A program made the translations under genes and the position numbers. Shown one piece after another: positions 42,517 through 50,838 of a DNA stretch of 64,000 nucleotides; position 1 is the stretch's first letter; each line of letters opens with the position of its first letter. The stretch is from Marivita sp046592965 (GTDB lineage: Bacteria; Pseudomonadota; Alphaproteobacteria; Rhodobacterales; Rhodobacteraceae): assembly GCF_046592965.1 (NCBI RefSeq), contig NZ_JBISBV010000001.1:620001-684000 (forward strand), given 5' to 3'. The notes under the pieces are model-generated. The model saw only the letters and a program-made list of their open reading frames with translations. It was not told the origin of the DNA and ran no database searches.

Positions 42517-43920
42517 ATGGCGATGATCTCTAACCAACTGCCGACCGACGAGTTGCAGGCGCTGGACGCCGCGCATCACATGCATCCGTTCACACATGGC
42601 GGTGAGCTTGCGCAAAAAGGCGCGCGGGTGATTACACGGGCCGATGGCGTGTGGCTGAATGACAGCGACGGCAATCGGATTCTCGACGCCATGGCCGGGC
42701 TCTGGTGTGTGAACATCGGCTACGGACGCTCGGAACTTGCGCAGGCGGCGGCGCGTCAGATGGAGGAATTGCCGTATTACAACACGTTTTTCCAGACGAC
42801 CCACGTGCCTGCCATCGCGCTGTCTCAAAAGCTCGCCGAGCTGGCGCCAGACGGGTTCAATCAGGTGTTCTTCGCCGGGTCGGGTTCCGAAGCGAACGAC
42901 ACCAATCTGCGCATGGTGCGCACCTATTGGGCCGCCAAGGGCCAGCCGGAGCGCAACGTCGTCATTTCCCGTTGGAACGCCTATCACGGATCGTCCGTCG
43001 GATCGGGCAGCCTTGGCGGAATGAAGGGGATGCACATGCAGGGCGGATTGCCGATCCCTGATATTCACCACATCGACCAGCCCGATTGGTGGTCTGAAGG
43101 CGGCGACATGACGCCCGAGGCGTTTGGCCTTGAGCGCGCGCGCCAGCTTGAGACGGCGATCAAGGAGCTTGGTCCCGAGCGTGTGGCGGCGTTTATCGCA
43201 GAGCCGATCCAAGGCGCGGGCGGCGTGATTATACCGCCCGACTCGTATTGGCCCGAAGTTCAGCGCATCGTGGACAAATACGGCATCTTGCTGATCGCGG
43301 ATGAGGTGATCTGCGGTTTCGGTCGCACCGGCAACTGGTTCGGAAGCCAGACCGTGAACATTCGACCCCACATCATGACCGTCGCCAAGGGGTTGTCATC
43401 CGGCTATCAACCCATCGGCGGGTCAATCGTTTGTGATGAGGTGGCCGAGGTCATAAATTCGGTCGAGTTCAACCATGGCTACACATATTCCGGGCATCCG
43501 GTTGCCTGCGCCGTGGCGCTCGAGAATTTGCGCATCCTTGAAGACGAGCAGATCGTCCAGCGTGTCGCGACGGAGACCGGCCCTTACCTGAAAGAGAAGT
43601 TTGAGGCATTGGCAGACCATCCGCTGGTGGGTGAAGCCAGGATTGTCGGGCTGATGGGATCGCTCGCGCTGACACCTGACAAGAAAACGCGCGCGGCATT
43701 CGAGGCGGATGCGGGAACGGTCGGCTTCATCTGTCGCGAACGGTGTTTTGCCAATAATCTGGTGATGCGCCATGTCGGTGACCGAATGATCATCTCGCCG
43801 CCGCTCGTGATTTCGAAAGACGAAATCGACATCCTGATAGAGCGCGCGCGTAAGTCGCTGGACGAGTGCCTGGAACGGTTGAAGGCGGACGGGCTGATGA
43901 AGACGCGGGTGGCAAGCTAG
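42517..43920 (+). CDS. aspartate aminotransferase family protein, putrescine/diamine transaminase type
   Basis: A 467-residue class III PLP transaminase. I choose ATG 42517 because GAGAGGA lies 11 bases before it. Marks are the GSGSEANDTNLRM block (121-133), NAYHGSS (154-160), ADEVICGFGRTG with Asp262, and the PLP lysine Lys291 in VAKGLSSGYQPIGG. It is closest in type to SpuC putrescine-pyruvate transaminases, and fits the neighbouring polyamine importer and oxidase; other amines or beta-alanine are alternatives. Confidence 0.9.
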   Translation: MAMISNQLPTDELQALDAAHHMHPFTHGGELAQKGARVITRADGVWLNDSDGNRILDAMAGLWCVNIGYGRSELAQAAARQMEELPYYNTFFQTTHVPAIALSQKLAELAPDGFNQVFFAGSGSEANDTNLRMVRTYWAAKGQPERNVVISRWNAYHGSSVGSGSLGGMKGMHMQGGLPIPDIHHIDQPDWWSEGGDMTPEAFGLERARQLETAIKELGPERVAAFIAEPIQGAGGVIIPPDSYWPEVQRIVDKYGILLIADEVICGFGRTGNWFGSQTVNIRPHIMTVAKGLSSGYQPIGGSIVCDEVAEVINSVEFNHGYTYSGHPVACAVALENLRILEDEQIVQRVATETGPYLKEKFEALADHPLVGEARIVGLMGSLALTPDKKTRAAFEADAGTVGFICRERCFANNLVMRHVGDRMIISPPLVISKDEIDILIERARKSLDECLERLKADGLMKTRVAS

Positions 43921-43940
43921 GCAAGCGATGTTTCGCGGCG

Positions 43941-43973
43941 GGGCTGAAACGCATTCAGACGTTTCAGCCCTTT
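43941..43973. terminator. hairpin between convergent aminotransferase and FadR-like genes
   Basis: GGGCTGAAACG (43941-43951) and CGTTTCAGCCC (43960-43970) form a perfect 11-bp stem with an 8-base loop, followed by TTT rightward. The FadR-like gene's stop is inside the right arm. It probably ends transcription from both sides. Confidence 0.65.
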
Positions 43974-44734
43974 GCCAGGGTCCGTTCGTATCGCTGCCGC
44001 GCGACGGCCTCGTGCGCTTCGGCCTTTCGGTCCTGCGTTAGACAGGTTTCAACGTAAGTCAGATGATCCACCACGGCTTGCCGCGCTGCCGAACCGTCGC
44101 GTGACTGAAGAGCGTCGTTGATCGCGCGGTGCTGATCCAGCAGCATGGTTCGGGTGATGTTTTGGCGGAACATGATCTGGCGGTTGTAGAACACGCCTTC
44201 GCGCAGAAGCTGGTACATCGACCGCATCATGTGGAGCATGACGACGTTGTGGCTGGCCTCGATGATGGACAGGTGAAACTCGGCGTCCAGCGCCGCTTCA
44301 TCCTCGGGATTGCGTTTGTGGTGTGCGGCCTCCATGCGGGCAAACACCGTGGCGATGACCTTCAGGTCGGTGTCCGACCCAAGGCGCGCCGCGCGGTCCG
44401 CCGCCAGACCTTCCATGTCGCGACGAAAGGACAGGTAATCAAAAACCGCCTCGTCGTGATTGGCGAACAACTGTATCAGCGCGTCGGAAAAGGCCGAGCC
44501 CAGGACATCGGCAACGTATACCCCGGCACCGGCGCGGCTCGTAAGCAAGCCGCGCTGTGACAGATCGGCGATCGCCTCGCGCAGCGACGGGCGCGACACC
44601 TGAAGCCTGTCGGACAGTTCCCGTTCCGAGGGCAGACGCTCACCCGGTCGCAGGATACCGCGCAGGATCAATTGCTCGATTTGACGCGTGACCGCGGTCG
44701 AGAGCTTCTCGGGTGTGACGGGATGAAAGGGCAT
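43964..44734 (-). CDS. FadR/PdhR-type GntR family regulator (FCD domain)
   Basis: A 256-residue regulator with a winged helix at the start (RQIEQLILRGILRPGERLPSERELSDRLQVSRPSLREAIADLSQRGLLTSRAGAGVYV) and an FCD domain with DAEFHLSI and DQHRAIN metal ligands. It resembles LldR/PdhR/GlcC regulators of organic acid use. Its targets cannot be read here; no matching operon is beside it. A perfect inverted repeat lies 20 bases upstream, so it likely represses itself. Confidence 0.92.
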   Translation of the reverse strand: MPFHPVTPEKLSTAVTRQIEQLILRGILRPGERLPSERELSDRLQVSRPSLREAIADLSQRGLLTSRAGAGVYVADVLGSAFSDALIQLFANHDEAVFDYLSFRRDMEGLAADRAARLGSDTDLKVIATVFARMEAAHHKRNPEDEAALDAEFHLSIIEASHNVVMLHMMRSMYQLLREGVFYNRQIMFRQNITRTMLLDQHRAINDALQSRDGSAARQAVVDHLTYVETCLTQDRKAEAHEAVARQRYERTLAKG

Positions 44735-44754
44735 GGCACTCGATGCTGCGTAAA

Positions 44755-44775
44755 TTGGTCAAATGATATGACCAA
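44755..44775. promoter_or_regulatory. probable autoregulatory operator of the FadR-like gene
   Basis: TTGGTCA-N7-TGACCAA is a perfect 7-bp inverted repeat with a 7-base spacer, 20 bases before the start. The TGGTC/GACCA halves are typical of PdhR/LldR-class operators. The moaE stop is only 18 bases beyond it, so the site belongs to the FadR-like gene. Confidence 0.65.
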
Positions 44776-44792
44776 AGCCGTGCCCGTTCAAG

Positions 44793-45245
44793 CTACCAGC
44801 GGGTCAGCGCGTCTTCGTCGGCATCCTTGGCAGCCACCCAATCGGTCTGACCGGAGCGCGCATGTTCTTTCTTCCAGAACGGCGCGCGGGACTTGAGGTA
44901 GTCCATGAGATACTCCGCGGCCTCGAACGCATCCTTGCGGTGCGGTGCAGCAGTCGCCACCATCATGATCTTTTCGCCGGGTTCCATGTGACCAAAGCGA
45001 TGGATCACAAGCACATCGCCCAGAGACCAACGCGCGACCGCTTCGGCGGCGATTTTTTCAAGCGCATTTTGGGTCATCCCCGGGTAATGCTCGATTTCCA
45101 TCGAGCTGAGCGCATTTTTACCAGTGTCGCGCACAACTCCGGTGAAGGTGACAATCGCGCCCATGTCGTGCCGCCCGCTCGCGAATGCCTCGGCCTCTGC
45201 TCCGAAATCAAACGGAGCGTCTTGCACCACGACCCGCATATTCAA
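44793..45245 (-). CDS. moaE: molybdopterin synthase catalytic subunit MoaE
   Basis: A 150-residue subunit that puts sulfur into precursor Z to make molybdopterin. Marks: GAIVTFTGVVRD, LEIEHYPGMTQ-like MEIEHYPGMTQNALEKIAAEA, VLVIHRFGHMEPGEKIMMV and AFEAAEYLMDYLKSRAPFWKKE, with the catalytic Lys near the end. The start overlaps the moaD stop (ATGA). Other Moco genes are not in the window. Confidence 0.95.
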   Translation of the reverse strand: MNMRVVVQDAPFDFGAEAEAFASGRHDMGAIVTFTGVVRDTGKNALSSMEIEHYPGMTQNALEKIAAEAVARWSLGDVLVIHRFGHMEPGEKIMMVATAAPHRKDAFEAAEYLMDYLKSRAPFWKKEHARSGQTDWVAAKDADEDALTRW

Positions 45246-45487
45246 CCGCCGGTCATCGGTGGGAAGAACGCAACTTCGCGCGCCCCGTGCAATGGCGCAT
45301 CGAAGTCTGTCAACTCCTGATCCACCGCGACACGCAACGCGCTCAGATCCGAAAATGCCATTTCATAGCGTTCTTCTCTGGTGCGCAATTCCTCAACGAG
45401 CTCGGACACGGTCGTCGCGGCCGTCTCCACCGTTTCCTTCGGCAAGCCGATCCGTTCGCGGACCCAGGCGAAATAAAGAACATCCAT
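45242..45487 (-). CDS. moaD: molybdopterin synthase sulfur-carrier subunit MoaD
   Basis: An 81-residue ubiquitin-fold protein ending in the GG dipeptide (PMTGG) that is thiocarboxylated. VLYFAWVRERIGLP at the start and EVAFFPPMTGG at the end are typical. It starts 4 bases after the pgsA stop and overlaps moaE. Confidence 0.93.
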   Translation of the reverse strand: MDVLYFAWVRERIGLPKETVETAATTVSELVEELRTREERYEMAFSDLSALRVAVDQELTDFDAPLHGAREVAFFPPMTGG

Positions 45488-45491
45488 CAGA

Positions 45492-46151
45492 TCAATCCTT
45501 CAAGAAGGGCAACGCTTTGCGGAAATAGTCCCATCCGGTGATCAGAGTCAAAAACGCTGCCACCCACAACAAAACGATGCCAAGGTTCCCGGCCCAGACC
45601 ATCCCGGCGTGTTTCCACCAAAGGCCGTAACGGTCCTCGATGTCACCGTCCATCACGCCCTGAAATGTCTCGGGGCCCATGTCGATGACTGATATTCCCA
45701 AGTAGTGTTCGAACACGCCCTGAGCGAACAACACGGCAATCGCCACCATCTGCAACGTTGTTTTCCACTTGGCCAGCGGCGTAACCTTGAGCGTGCCTGC
45801 GGTATCGCCCAGAAATTCACGCAACCCCGAAACGAACACTTCGCGAAACAGGATGAATGTCGCTGGCAGCACCAGCCAGGGCGACATTGACGAATAGCCC
45901 ACAATCACCATCAGGGCAATGACGACCATCGCCTTGTCGGCAATCGGGTCAAGCATCGCACCAAGCTTGCTTTCCTGTTTCCAGGCGCGCGCGAGATAGC
46001 CATCGAACCAATCGGTCACGGCGGCCAGAACGAACAGGATGAGGGCGAACCAATCCGCAGCCGGGCGCGAGAAATAAAGGAACATCAACGCCAGTCCAGG
46101 CGCCGCCAGAAGGCGCAGAACCGTGAGCGTATTTGGCAACTTCATGTTCAT
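45492..46151 (-). CDS. pgsA: CDP-diacylglycerol-glycerol-3-phosphate 3-phosphatidyltransferase
   Basis: A 219-residue membrane enzyme that makes phosphatidylglycerol phosphate. The CDP-alcohol motif D-x2-DG-x2-AR-x8-G-x3-D-x3-D is present as TDWFDGYLARAWKQESKLGAMLDPIADK. The start is MNMK or the second Met two codons in. It leads the pgsA-moaD-moaE run. The 108 bases before it hold the gap to recO. Confidence 0.95.
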   Translation of the reverse strand: MNMKLPNTLTVLRLLAAPGLALMFLYFSRPAADWFALILFVLAAVTDWFDGYLARAWKQESKLGAMLDPIADKAMVVIALMVIVGYSSMSPWLVLPATFILFREVFVSGLREFLGDTAGTLKVTPLAKWKTTLQMVAIAVLFAQGVFEHYLGISVIDMGPETFQGVMDGDIEDRYGLWWKHAGMVWAGNLGIVLLWVAAFLTLITGWDYFRKALPFLKD

Positions 46152-46259
46152 GTCTTCTGTCTAGCGCGCATGTGTCAGACTGAAAAGACGGTGTGACGTT
46201 GTTTTCGACCGGCGCTCTTGGGAAAAACCGGCATGTGCGGGCAGGTCGGGCTGTCGCCG

Positions 46260-46997
46260 CTATCCGGCGGTTCGCGCACGACGGTCAAGCGCTTCCAGAA
46301 ATCGCGCACGGGCGACAGGCAGGGGTTTGCCGATTTGCCCCGCAGCCAGTTTGTGCTCGAGGAAATAGCCCGTTGTCCCGAGCGCGTCGATCACCTCACG
46401 GTCTGTGGCGTCTCCCTCGCCCTTCAAAGCGGCGGGAAGTGGCAGCAAGCGATCTATCCACTCTCCAGCACCGGCTTTTGACACAGCTCTACCGCTGTTA
46501 GGGGATACGAAAACGAGATCGTCCTGAGATCCCGTCACCGCACATGTCGCAAGGTTGAGCGCATATCCCATCTCATCCAGAAGCGCGGTTTCCCAGCGCA
46601 TGTAAGCCAGCGGCCAGAGATCCGGTTGATCGAGCAGATCAAGAAGCGCCTGACTGTGCGCGTAAAGCGCCAGATGCGGTTCGCGTTCCGGTAAGGTGAA
46701 CGCCAAAAGAGCAACGACAGCGTTCAATCCTGCCAGCGCCACGCGGTCACTCATCGCAATCGCGGCGCGTGAGCGCTGTAGTTCGACCGTATAGCTGCCG
46801 ATATGATCTTCGAGACGCGCGCGCCATCTCAGATCGAGCTGTGCGCCGGGTTGCAGGACCGGCGCGATCTTTCGCGACGCGCCGCCGCGCACGATACCGG
46901 CATGACGTCCGCGCTCCGGTGTGAAGACGTCGATGATCATGGCATTTTCGCCGTGACGGCGGCTGCTCAGCAAAATTCCGGTGTCGCGCCAATCCAT
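46260..46997 (-). CDS. recO: DNA repair protein RecO
   Basis: A 245-residue protein with MDWRDTGILLSSRRHGENAMIIDVFTPERGRHAGIVRGGASRK as the OB-fold start, followed by the helical C-terminal domain. RecO loads RecA with RecR at gaps. It is the last gene of era-DUF1491-recO. The zinc-binding cysteines found in some RecO proteins are mostly absent. Confidence 0.94.
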   Translation of the reverse strand: MDWRDTGILLSSRRHGENAMIIDVFTPERGRHAGIVRGGASRKIAPVLQPGAQLDLRWRARLEDHIGSYTVELQRSRAAIAMSDRVALAGLNAVVALLAFTLPEREPHLALYAHSQALLDLLDQPDLWPLAYMRWETALLDEMGYALNLATCAVTGSQDDLVFVSPNSGRAVSKAGAGEWIDRLLPLPAALKGEGDATDREVIDALGTTGYFLEHKLAAGQIGKPLPVARARFLEALDRRARTAG

Positions 46998-47006
46998 GCG
47001 CTAATC

Positions 47007-47339
47007 CTACTCCGACAGCCCGTCTTCATCCAGAAGATGCCGGCCAGCGCGATCCTCGACTTCAATGACCCAAAGATCGCTGTCGAAACTGCGTTGCTTG
47101 TCGATACTGTCATCCACATCCGCCTCGGGTCCGTCTGCCAGAATCTGCCACGCACGATGTCCGGTCAGCAAATCGAACTGGCGCACAAAGGCTTTCGCCT
47201 GTCCGTCCAGCGTATTGAGCTTGACCAGAACAGCGCCCGCGGTGTTGTCGCCATGCGCCGTCACGAAGGCGGGAATGTCAAACAGGGACAAGCGGCGCAT
47301 GTAGGCATGCACCCAGAATTCAGCCGTCAGGCGGGTCAT
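47007..47339 (-). CDS. DUF1491 family protein
   Basis: A 110-residue protein if ATG 47339 is used (MTRLTAEFWVHAYMRRL). The family is confined to alphaproteobacteria, with AGAVLVKLNTLDG and DLWVIEVEDRAGRHLL as marks. Its role is unknown. It is commonly between era and recO, as here, and 9 bases from recO. Confidence 0.88.
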   Translation of the reverse strand: MTRLTAEFWVHAYMRRLSLFDIPAFVTAHGDNTAGAVLVKLNTLDGQAKAFVRQFDLLTGHRAWQILADGPEADVDDSIDKQRSFDSDLWVIEVEDRAGRHLLDEDGLSE

Positions 47340-47378
47340 CTGCGCCAAGCGTGCATCACGAAGGGATGCGAACAGCTT

Positions 47379-48284
47379 TTAGTTTCCATCCTTGAAATTC
47401 AGCCCCATCTCCGAATAGCGCTCGGCTTCATCCAGCCATTTTTCACGCACCTTCACCTGCATGAACAGGTGAATGCGACGACCCAGAAACTCTTCCAGTT
47501 CTTCGCGCGCGGCCTTGCTGATCGCCTTGATCGTCTCGCCCTTGTTGCCCAGTACGATGCCCTTGTGACCATCGCGCACGACATAGATGATCTGGTCGAT
47601 CCGCGCCGATCCGTCGTCCCGTTCCTCCCAGCTTTCGGTTTCGACGGTCAGTTGATAGGGCAATTCCTGATGCAGCCGCAGCGTCAGTTTCTCGCGCGTC
47701 ATCTCAGACGCAATCATCCGCAGCGGCAAGTCGGCGATCTGGTCCTCGGGGTAGAGCCACGGGCCTTCGGGTAAATTGCTCGCCAACCATTTACGCAGGT
47801 CTTTGACGCCGTGTCCTTTCTCGGCCGAGATCAGAAAGGTCTCGGTGAACGGAAACTTCTCGTTCATCTTTTGCGTCAACGCCAGAAGCTTTGGCGCCTC
47901 CACGCGGTCGATCTTGTTGATGGCCAGAGCAACAGGGCGCTTGCCGACGACTTCGCCAAGGTTCTCAAGGATCGCCTCGACGCCTTCGGTGATGCCGCGA
48001 TGGGCCTCGATCAGAAGCACGACGATGTCGGCATCCGACGCGCCCGACCACGCGGCGGCGACCATCGCGCGGTCCAACCGGCGGCGCGGCTTGAACAGGC
48101 CCGGCGTGTCCACCAGTACGATCTGTGCCTCGCCTTCAATGGCGACGCCGCGAATACGCGCGCGGGTGGTCTGGACCTTGTGGGTGACGATCGACACTTT
48201 CGCGCCGACCATCTGATTGGTCAACGTGGATTTGCCCGCGTTGGGCTCTCCGATCAGGGCGACGAAACCAGCGCGTGTGGTCAT
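47379..48284 (-). CDS. era: GTPase Era
   Basis: A 301-residue GTPase that matures 16S rRNA. G1 is GEPNAGKST (12-20), G3 DTPG, G4 NKID, with the C-terminal KH domain YVVRDGHKGIVLGNKGETIKAISKAAREELEEFLGRRIHLF. Normally close to rnc. Here a DMT gene and a reversed hydrolase lie between them. The 158 bases upstream hold no clear gene. Confidence 0.96.
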   Translation of the reverse strand: MTTRAGFVALIGEPNAGKSTLTNQMVGAKVSIVTHKVQTTRARIRGVAIEGEAQIVLVDTPGLFKPRRRLDRAMVAAAWSGASDADIVVLLIEAHRGITEGVEAILENLGEVVGKRPVALAINKIDRVEAPKLLALTQKMNEKFPFTETFLISAEKGHGVKDLRKWLASNLPEGPWLYPEDQIADLPLRMIASEMTREKLTLRLHQELPYQLTVETESWEERDDGSARIDQIIYVVRDGHKGIVLGNKGETIKAISKAAREELEEFLGRRIHLFMQVKVREKWLDEAERYSEMGLNFKDGN

Positions 48285-48442
48285 TGGAATTCCTTTGAAT
48301 GAGACGCCCGCGCATATCCGAAATTCCCGCGCTTGACCAGTGATCCCGTGCGCGCGTTGGCAGTTCGGAACAATCGCATCGCGCAGCGGGTTTAATCCAG
48401 AAGACGGAGTGTACCGTCTGATTGAACCAAGGAGATCCCATC

Positions 48443-49276
48443 ATGGCAAACGCAGTTGAGCTATACGTCGAGGAGCGACCGAATTCCGGCCGCCCGGTGA
48501 TCCTGATCCATGGTTGGCCTCTCTCTTCGGCTGCGTGGGAGCACCAGATCGATGTACTGGCAGACGCCGGATATCATGTCATCGCCTATGATCGGCGCGG
48601 TTTCGGCAAGTCTGACCGGCCCGGCGAAGGGTTTGATTACGACACGCTCGCCGCCGACCTGTCGCATCTGATCGAAACGCGCGATCTCAACGACGTCACA
48701 TTGGTAGGTTTCTCGATGGGTGGCGGAGAAGTCGCCCGATATGTCGGCAACCATGGTCAGGACCGCATCAAGAGCTTGGTCTTTGCGTCGGCAGTGCCGC
48801 CCTATCTCTTGCAGACCGACGACAACCCCGATGGGCCGTTGACGCAAAAGGCGGCGGATGAGTTCAAATCGGCTCTGACGTCGGACCGTGACGCGTTCTT
48901 CGAAGATTTCACGAAGGATTTCTTCAGCGCCAATGACGAATTGAAAGTCTCGGAAGAAGAACGCCAGAAGGCGCTGGCGCTTTGCAAGACGTCCAGCGAG
49001 GAGGCTGCGCTTGGCTGCATGAAAGCCTGGGCCACGACCGATTTCCGCGAGGATCTCAAGAAGATCAAATCACCGACACTTGTCATTCACGGCGATGCCG
49101 ACGGCATCGTTCCCATCGAAGGCTCGGGCAAGCGCACGCACGAGATGGTCGCGGGTAGCCAGATGCACGTTCTGAAGGGGGCTCCGCACGGCTGCAATGT
49201 CAGCCATGCCGAGGAATTCAACAAAGCGCTTGTGACATTTCTGGAAGAAACCGGCGAACGGTCCTTGCCGGTCTGA
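48443..49276 (+). CDS. alpha/beta hydrolase (haloperoxidase-type)
   Basis: A 277-residue enzyme starting at ATG 48443 with AAGGAGA just before. It has GGPVILIHGWPLSSAAWEHQ, nucleophile Ser91 in GFSMGGGE, an acid in HGDADGIVP, and a histidine in PHGCNVSH. The pattern matches cofactor-free haloperoxidases and esterases. Substrate unknown. It stands alone in reverse between era and the DMT gene, suggesting insertion into an older operon. Confidence 0.9.
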   Translation: MANAVELYVEERPNSGRPVILIHGWPLSSAAWEHQIDVLADAGYHVIAYDRRGFGKSDRPGEGFDYDTLAADLSHLIETRDLNDVTLVGFSMGGGEVARYVGNHGQDRIKSLVFASAVPPYLLQTDDNPDGPLTQKAADEFKSALTSDRDAFFEDFTKDFFSANDELKVSEEERQKALALCKTSSEEAALGCMKAWATTDFREDLKKIKSPTLVIHGDADGIVPIEGSGKRTHEMVAGSQMHVLKGAPHGCNVSHAEEFNKALVTFLEETGERSLPV

Positions 49277-49279
49277 CGT

Positions 49280-50155
49280 TCAGCGCGCACGGACGCGCCC
49301 GCTGCGCACCAACGTATAGGTCCCGCTGCTCACGATCAGAGCCGCGCCAAGATAGGTGAGCAGATCGGGACGCTCGCCGAAGATGATGTAGGCGACGATC
49401 AGTGCGACCAGCAATCGTGAATAACGAAACGGCGCGACGACCGACACTTCGCCGGTCCGCATCGCCTTGGTCAGCGCGCTGTAGCCCATGACGCCCGCCA
49501 ACCCGGTGCCCATCAAGAGCGCAAGCGCACCGGGATTGGGCGCGGCGAACGGGGCTGACTCAAACACGCTGATGACGCAACCGGCGATGAACACCATGAC
49601 AAACCCCAAGATGCCCAGTTGCGTCGCCGTCACTTCAGGAGGGCTTGCACGCGTCATGAGATCGCGTCCGGCAAACCCGATCATGCCCAAGATGGCAAAG
49701 ATCGATGTCGCATCGAACCCCGATGGCGTTGGGCGAACAATAAGCAGAACCCCGAAAAATCCGACCATCATGGCGCTCCAACGGCGAACCCCAACGGGTT
49801 CTTTCAAAACCAACGCCGCCCCGAGAGTAACCACGAGCGGAGCGGCCTGAAGGATCGCTGACGTTGTTGACAAGGGTGCAAAGGTCAATGCGAGTGCAAA
49901 GAACAGGCGGCCCACAATTTCAAAGGATGAGCGGATCAGCAGTGGGCGCTCCACATATGAGCGGGTCCAAACCCGCTCCCGCATCCAGAGCGACCGCAGG
50001 ATGAAAAATGTTGTACCGAACACACCGAACAATAGTGTTCCAACCCCGGCGGACACACCAAACCCACCTGTCGCGCTTTTGAAGAACGCGTCCTCGATGG
50101 CGAATCCCAGCATGGCGAGGCACATGAACAAACTGCCACGCAGGTTGTCGCTCAA
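49280..50155 (-). CDS. DMT family transporter (EamA)
   Basis: A 291-residue ten-helix protein in two EamA repeats; FLGFAIEDAFFKSATGGFG near the start, and VSVVAPFRYSRLLVALIVAYIIFGERPDLLTYLGAALIVSSG near the end. Its start overlaps the rnc stop (ATGA), so it follows rnc in the same operon, an unusual neighbour for rnc and era. It is a distinct gene from the one at 31461. Confidence 0.88.
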   Translation of the reverse strand: MSDNLRGSLFMCLAMLGFAIEDAFFKSATGGFGVSAGVGTLLFGVFGTTFFILRSLWMRERVWTRSYVERPLLIRSSFEIVGRLFFALALTFAPLSTTSAILQAAPLVVTLGAALVLKEPVGVRRWSAMMVGFFGVLLIVRPTPSGFDATSIFAILGMIGFAGRDLMTRASPPEVTATQLGILGFVMVFIAGCVISVFESAPFAAPNPGALALLMGTGLAGVMGYSALTKAMRTGEVSVVAPFRYSRLLVALIVAYIIFGERPDLLTYLGAALIVSSGTYTLVRSGRVRAR

Positions 50156-50838
50156 GACTGATCCTCAAGCCTGTCGAGCAGAGACTTGGCCGCCGCCTGT
50201 TCAGCCTGTCGCTTTGATCCGGCTTTGGCTTGCGCCGACGTTCCGCTCTCCAGTTCCACGGAAATGGTAAAGCTCGGCGCGTGGTCCGGCCCATCGCGCG
50301 ACAATTCGACATAAGCGGGCGGCTGCATGCCGCGCGCCTGTGCCCATTCCTGGAGCGCCGTTTTTGCGTCCCGCGCGTCCTCCTCGACCGATCCGATGCG
50401 CTGCCCCCACAATCGCAACACCAGATCCTTGGCAGCCTCGAACCCCGCATCAAGATAGACCGCAGCGATGACCGCTTCCAAAGCATCGCCCAGCAACGCC
50501 TGTTTGCGCCGTCCTCCGGACAGCATCTCGGATCGTCCCAGCTTGAGGGCTGCGCCCAGATCGATCTCGCGCGCCACGTCGGCGCAGGTCTCTTTGCGCA
50601 CCAGCGCGTTGAACCTCGGGGCAAGCTGGCCCTCGCTTGCCGCCTTATCGCTCGCCAGCAATGCTTCGGCCATGACAAGGCCCAGAACGCGGTCGCCCAG
50701 GAATTCCAGCCGCTGGTTGTCGTCGCGGTTGGCCCCGGCGCGCGAAGAATGAGTGACGGCGCGCACCAGCAGGGCAGGGCGTTCGAACCGATGCCCCAAC
50801 CGCTTGGACAGTGCCTGAAGATCCGCCGAGAGCTTCAC
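50152..50838 (-). CDS. rnc: ribonuclease III
   Basis: A double-strand RNA nuclease of 228 residues. I choose GTG 50838, which overlaps the lepB stop; upstream Met codons would add 14 residues inside lepB. The active-site stretch NQRLEFLGDRVLGLVMAE (41-58) gives Glu45 and Asp49. The dsRNA-binding domain occupies the last 70 residues (RNAD-type PPAYVELSRDGPDHAPSF). lepB-rnc-era order is typical for alphaproteobacteria. Confidence 0.95.
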   Translation of the reverse strand: MKLSADLQALSKRLGHRFERPALLVRAVTHSSRAGANRDDNQRLEFLGDRVLGLVMAEALLASDKAASEGQLAPRFNALVRKETCADVAREIDLGAALKLGRSEMLSGGRRKQALLGDALEAVIAAVYLDAGFEAAKDLVLRLWGQRIGSVEEDARDAKTALQEWAQARGMQPPAYVELSRDGPDHAPSFTISVELESGTSAQAKAGSKRQAEQAAAKSLLDRLEDQS

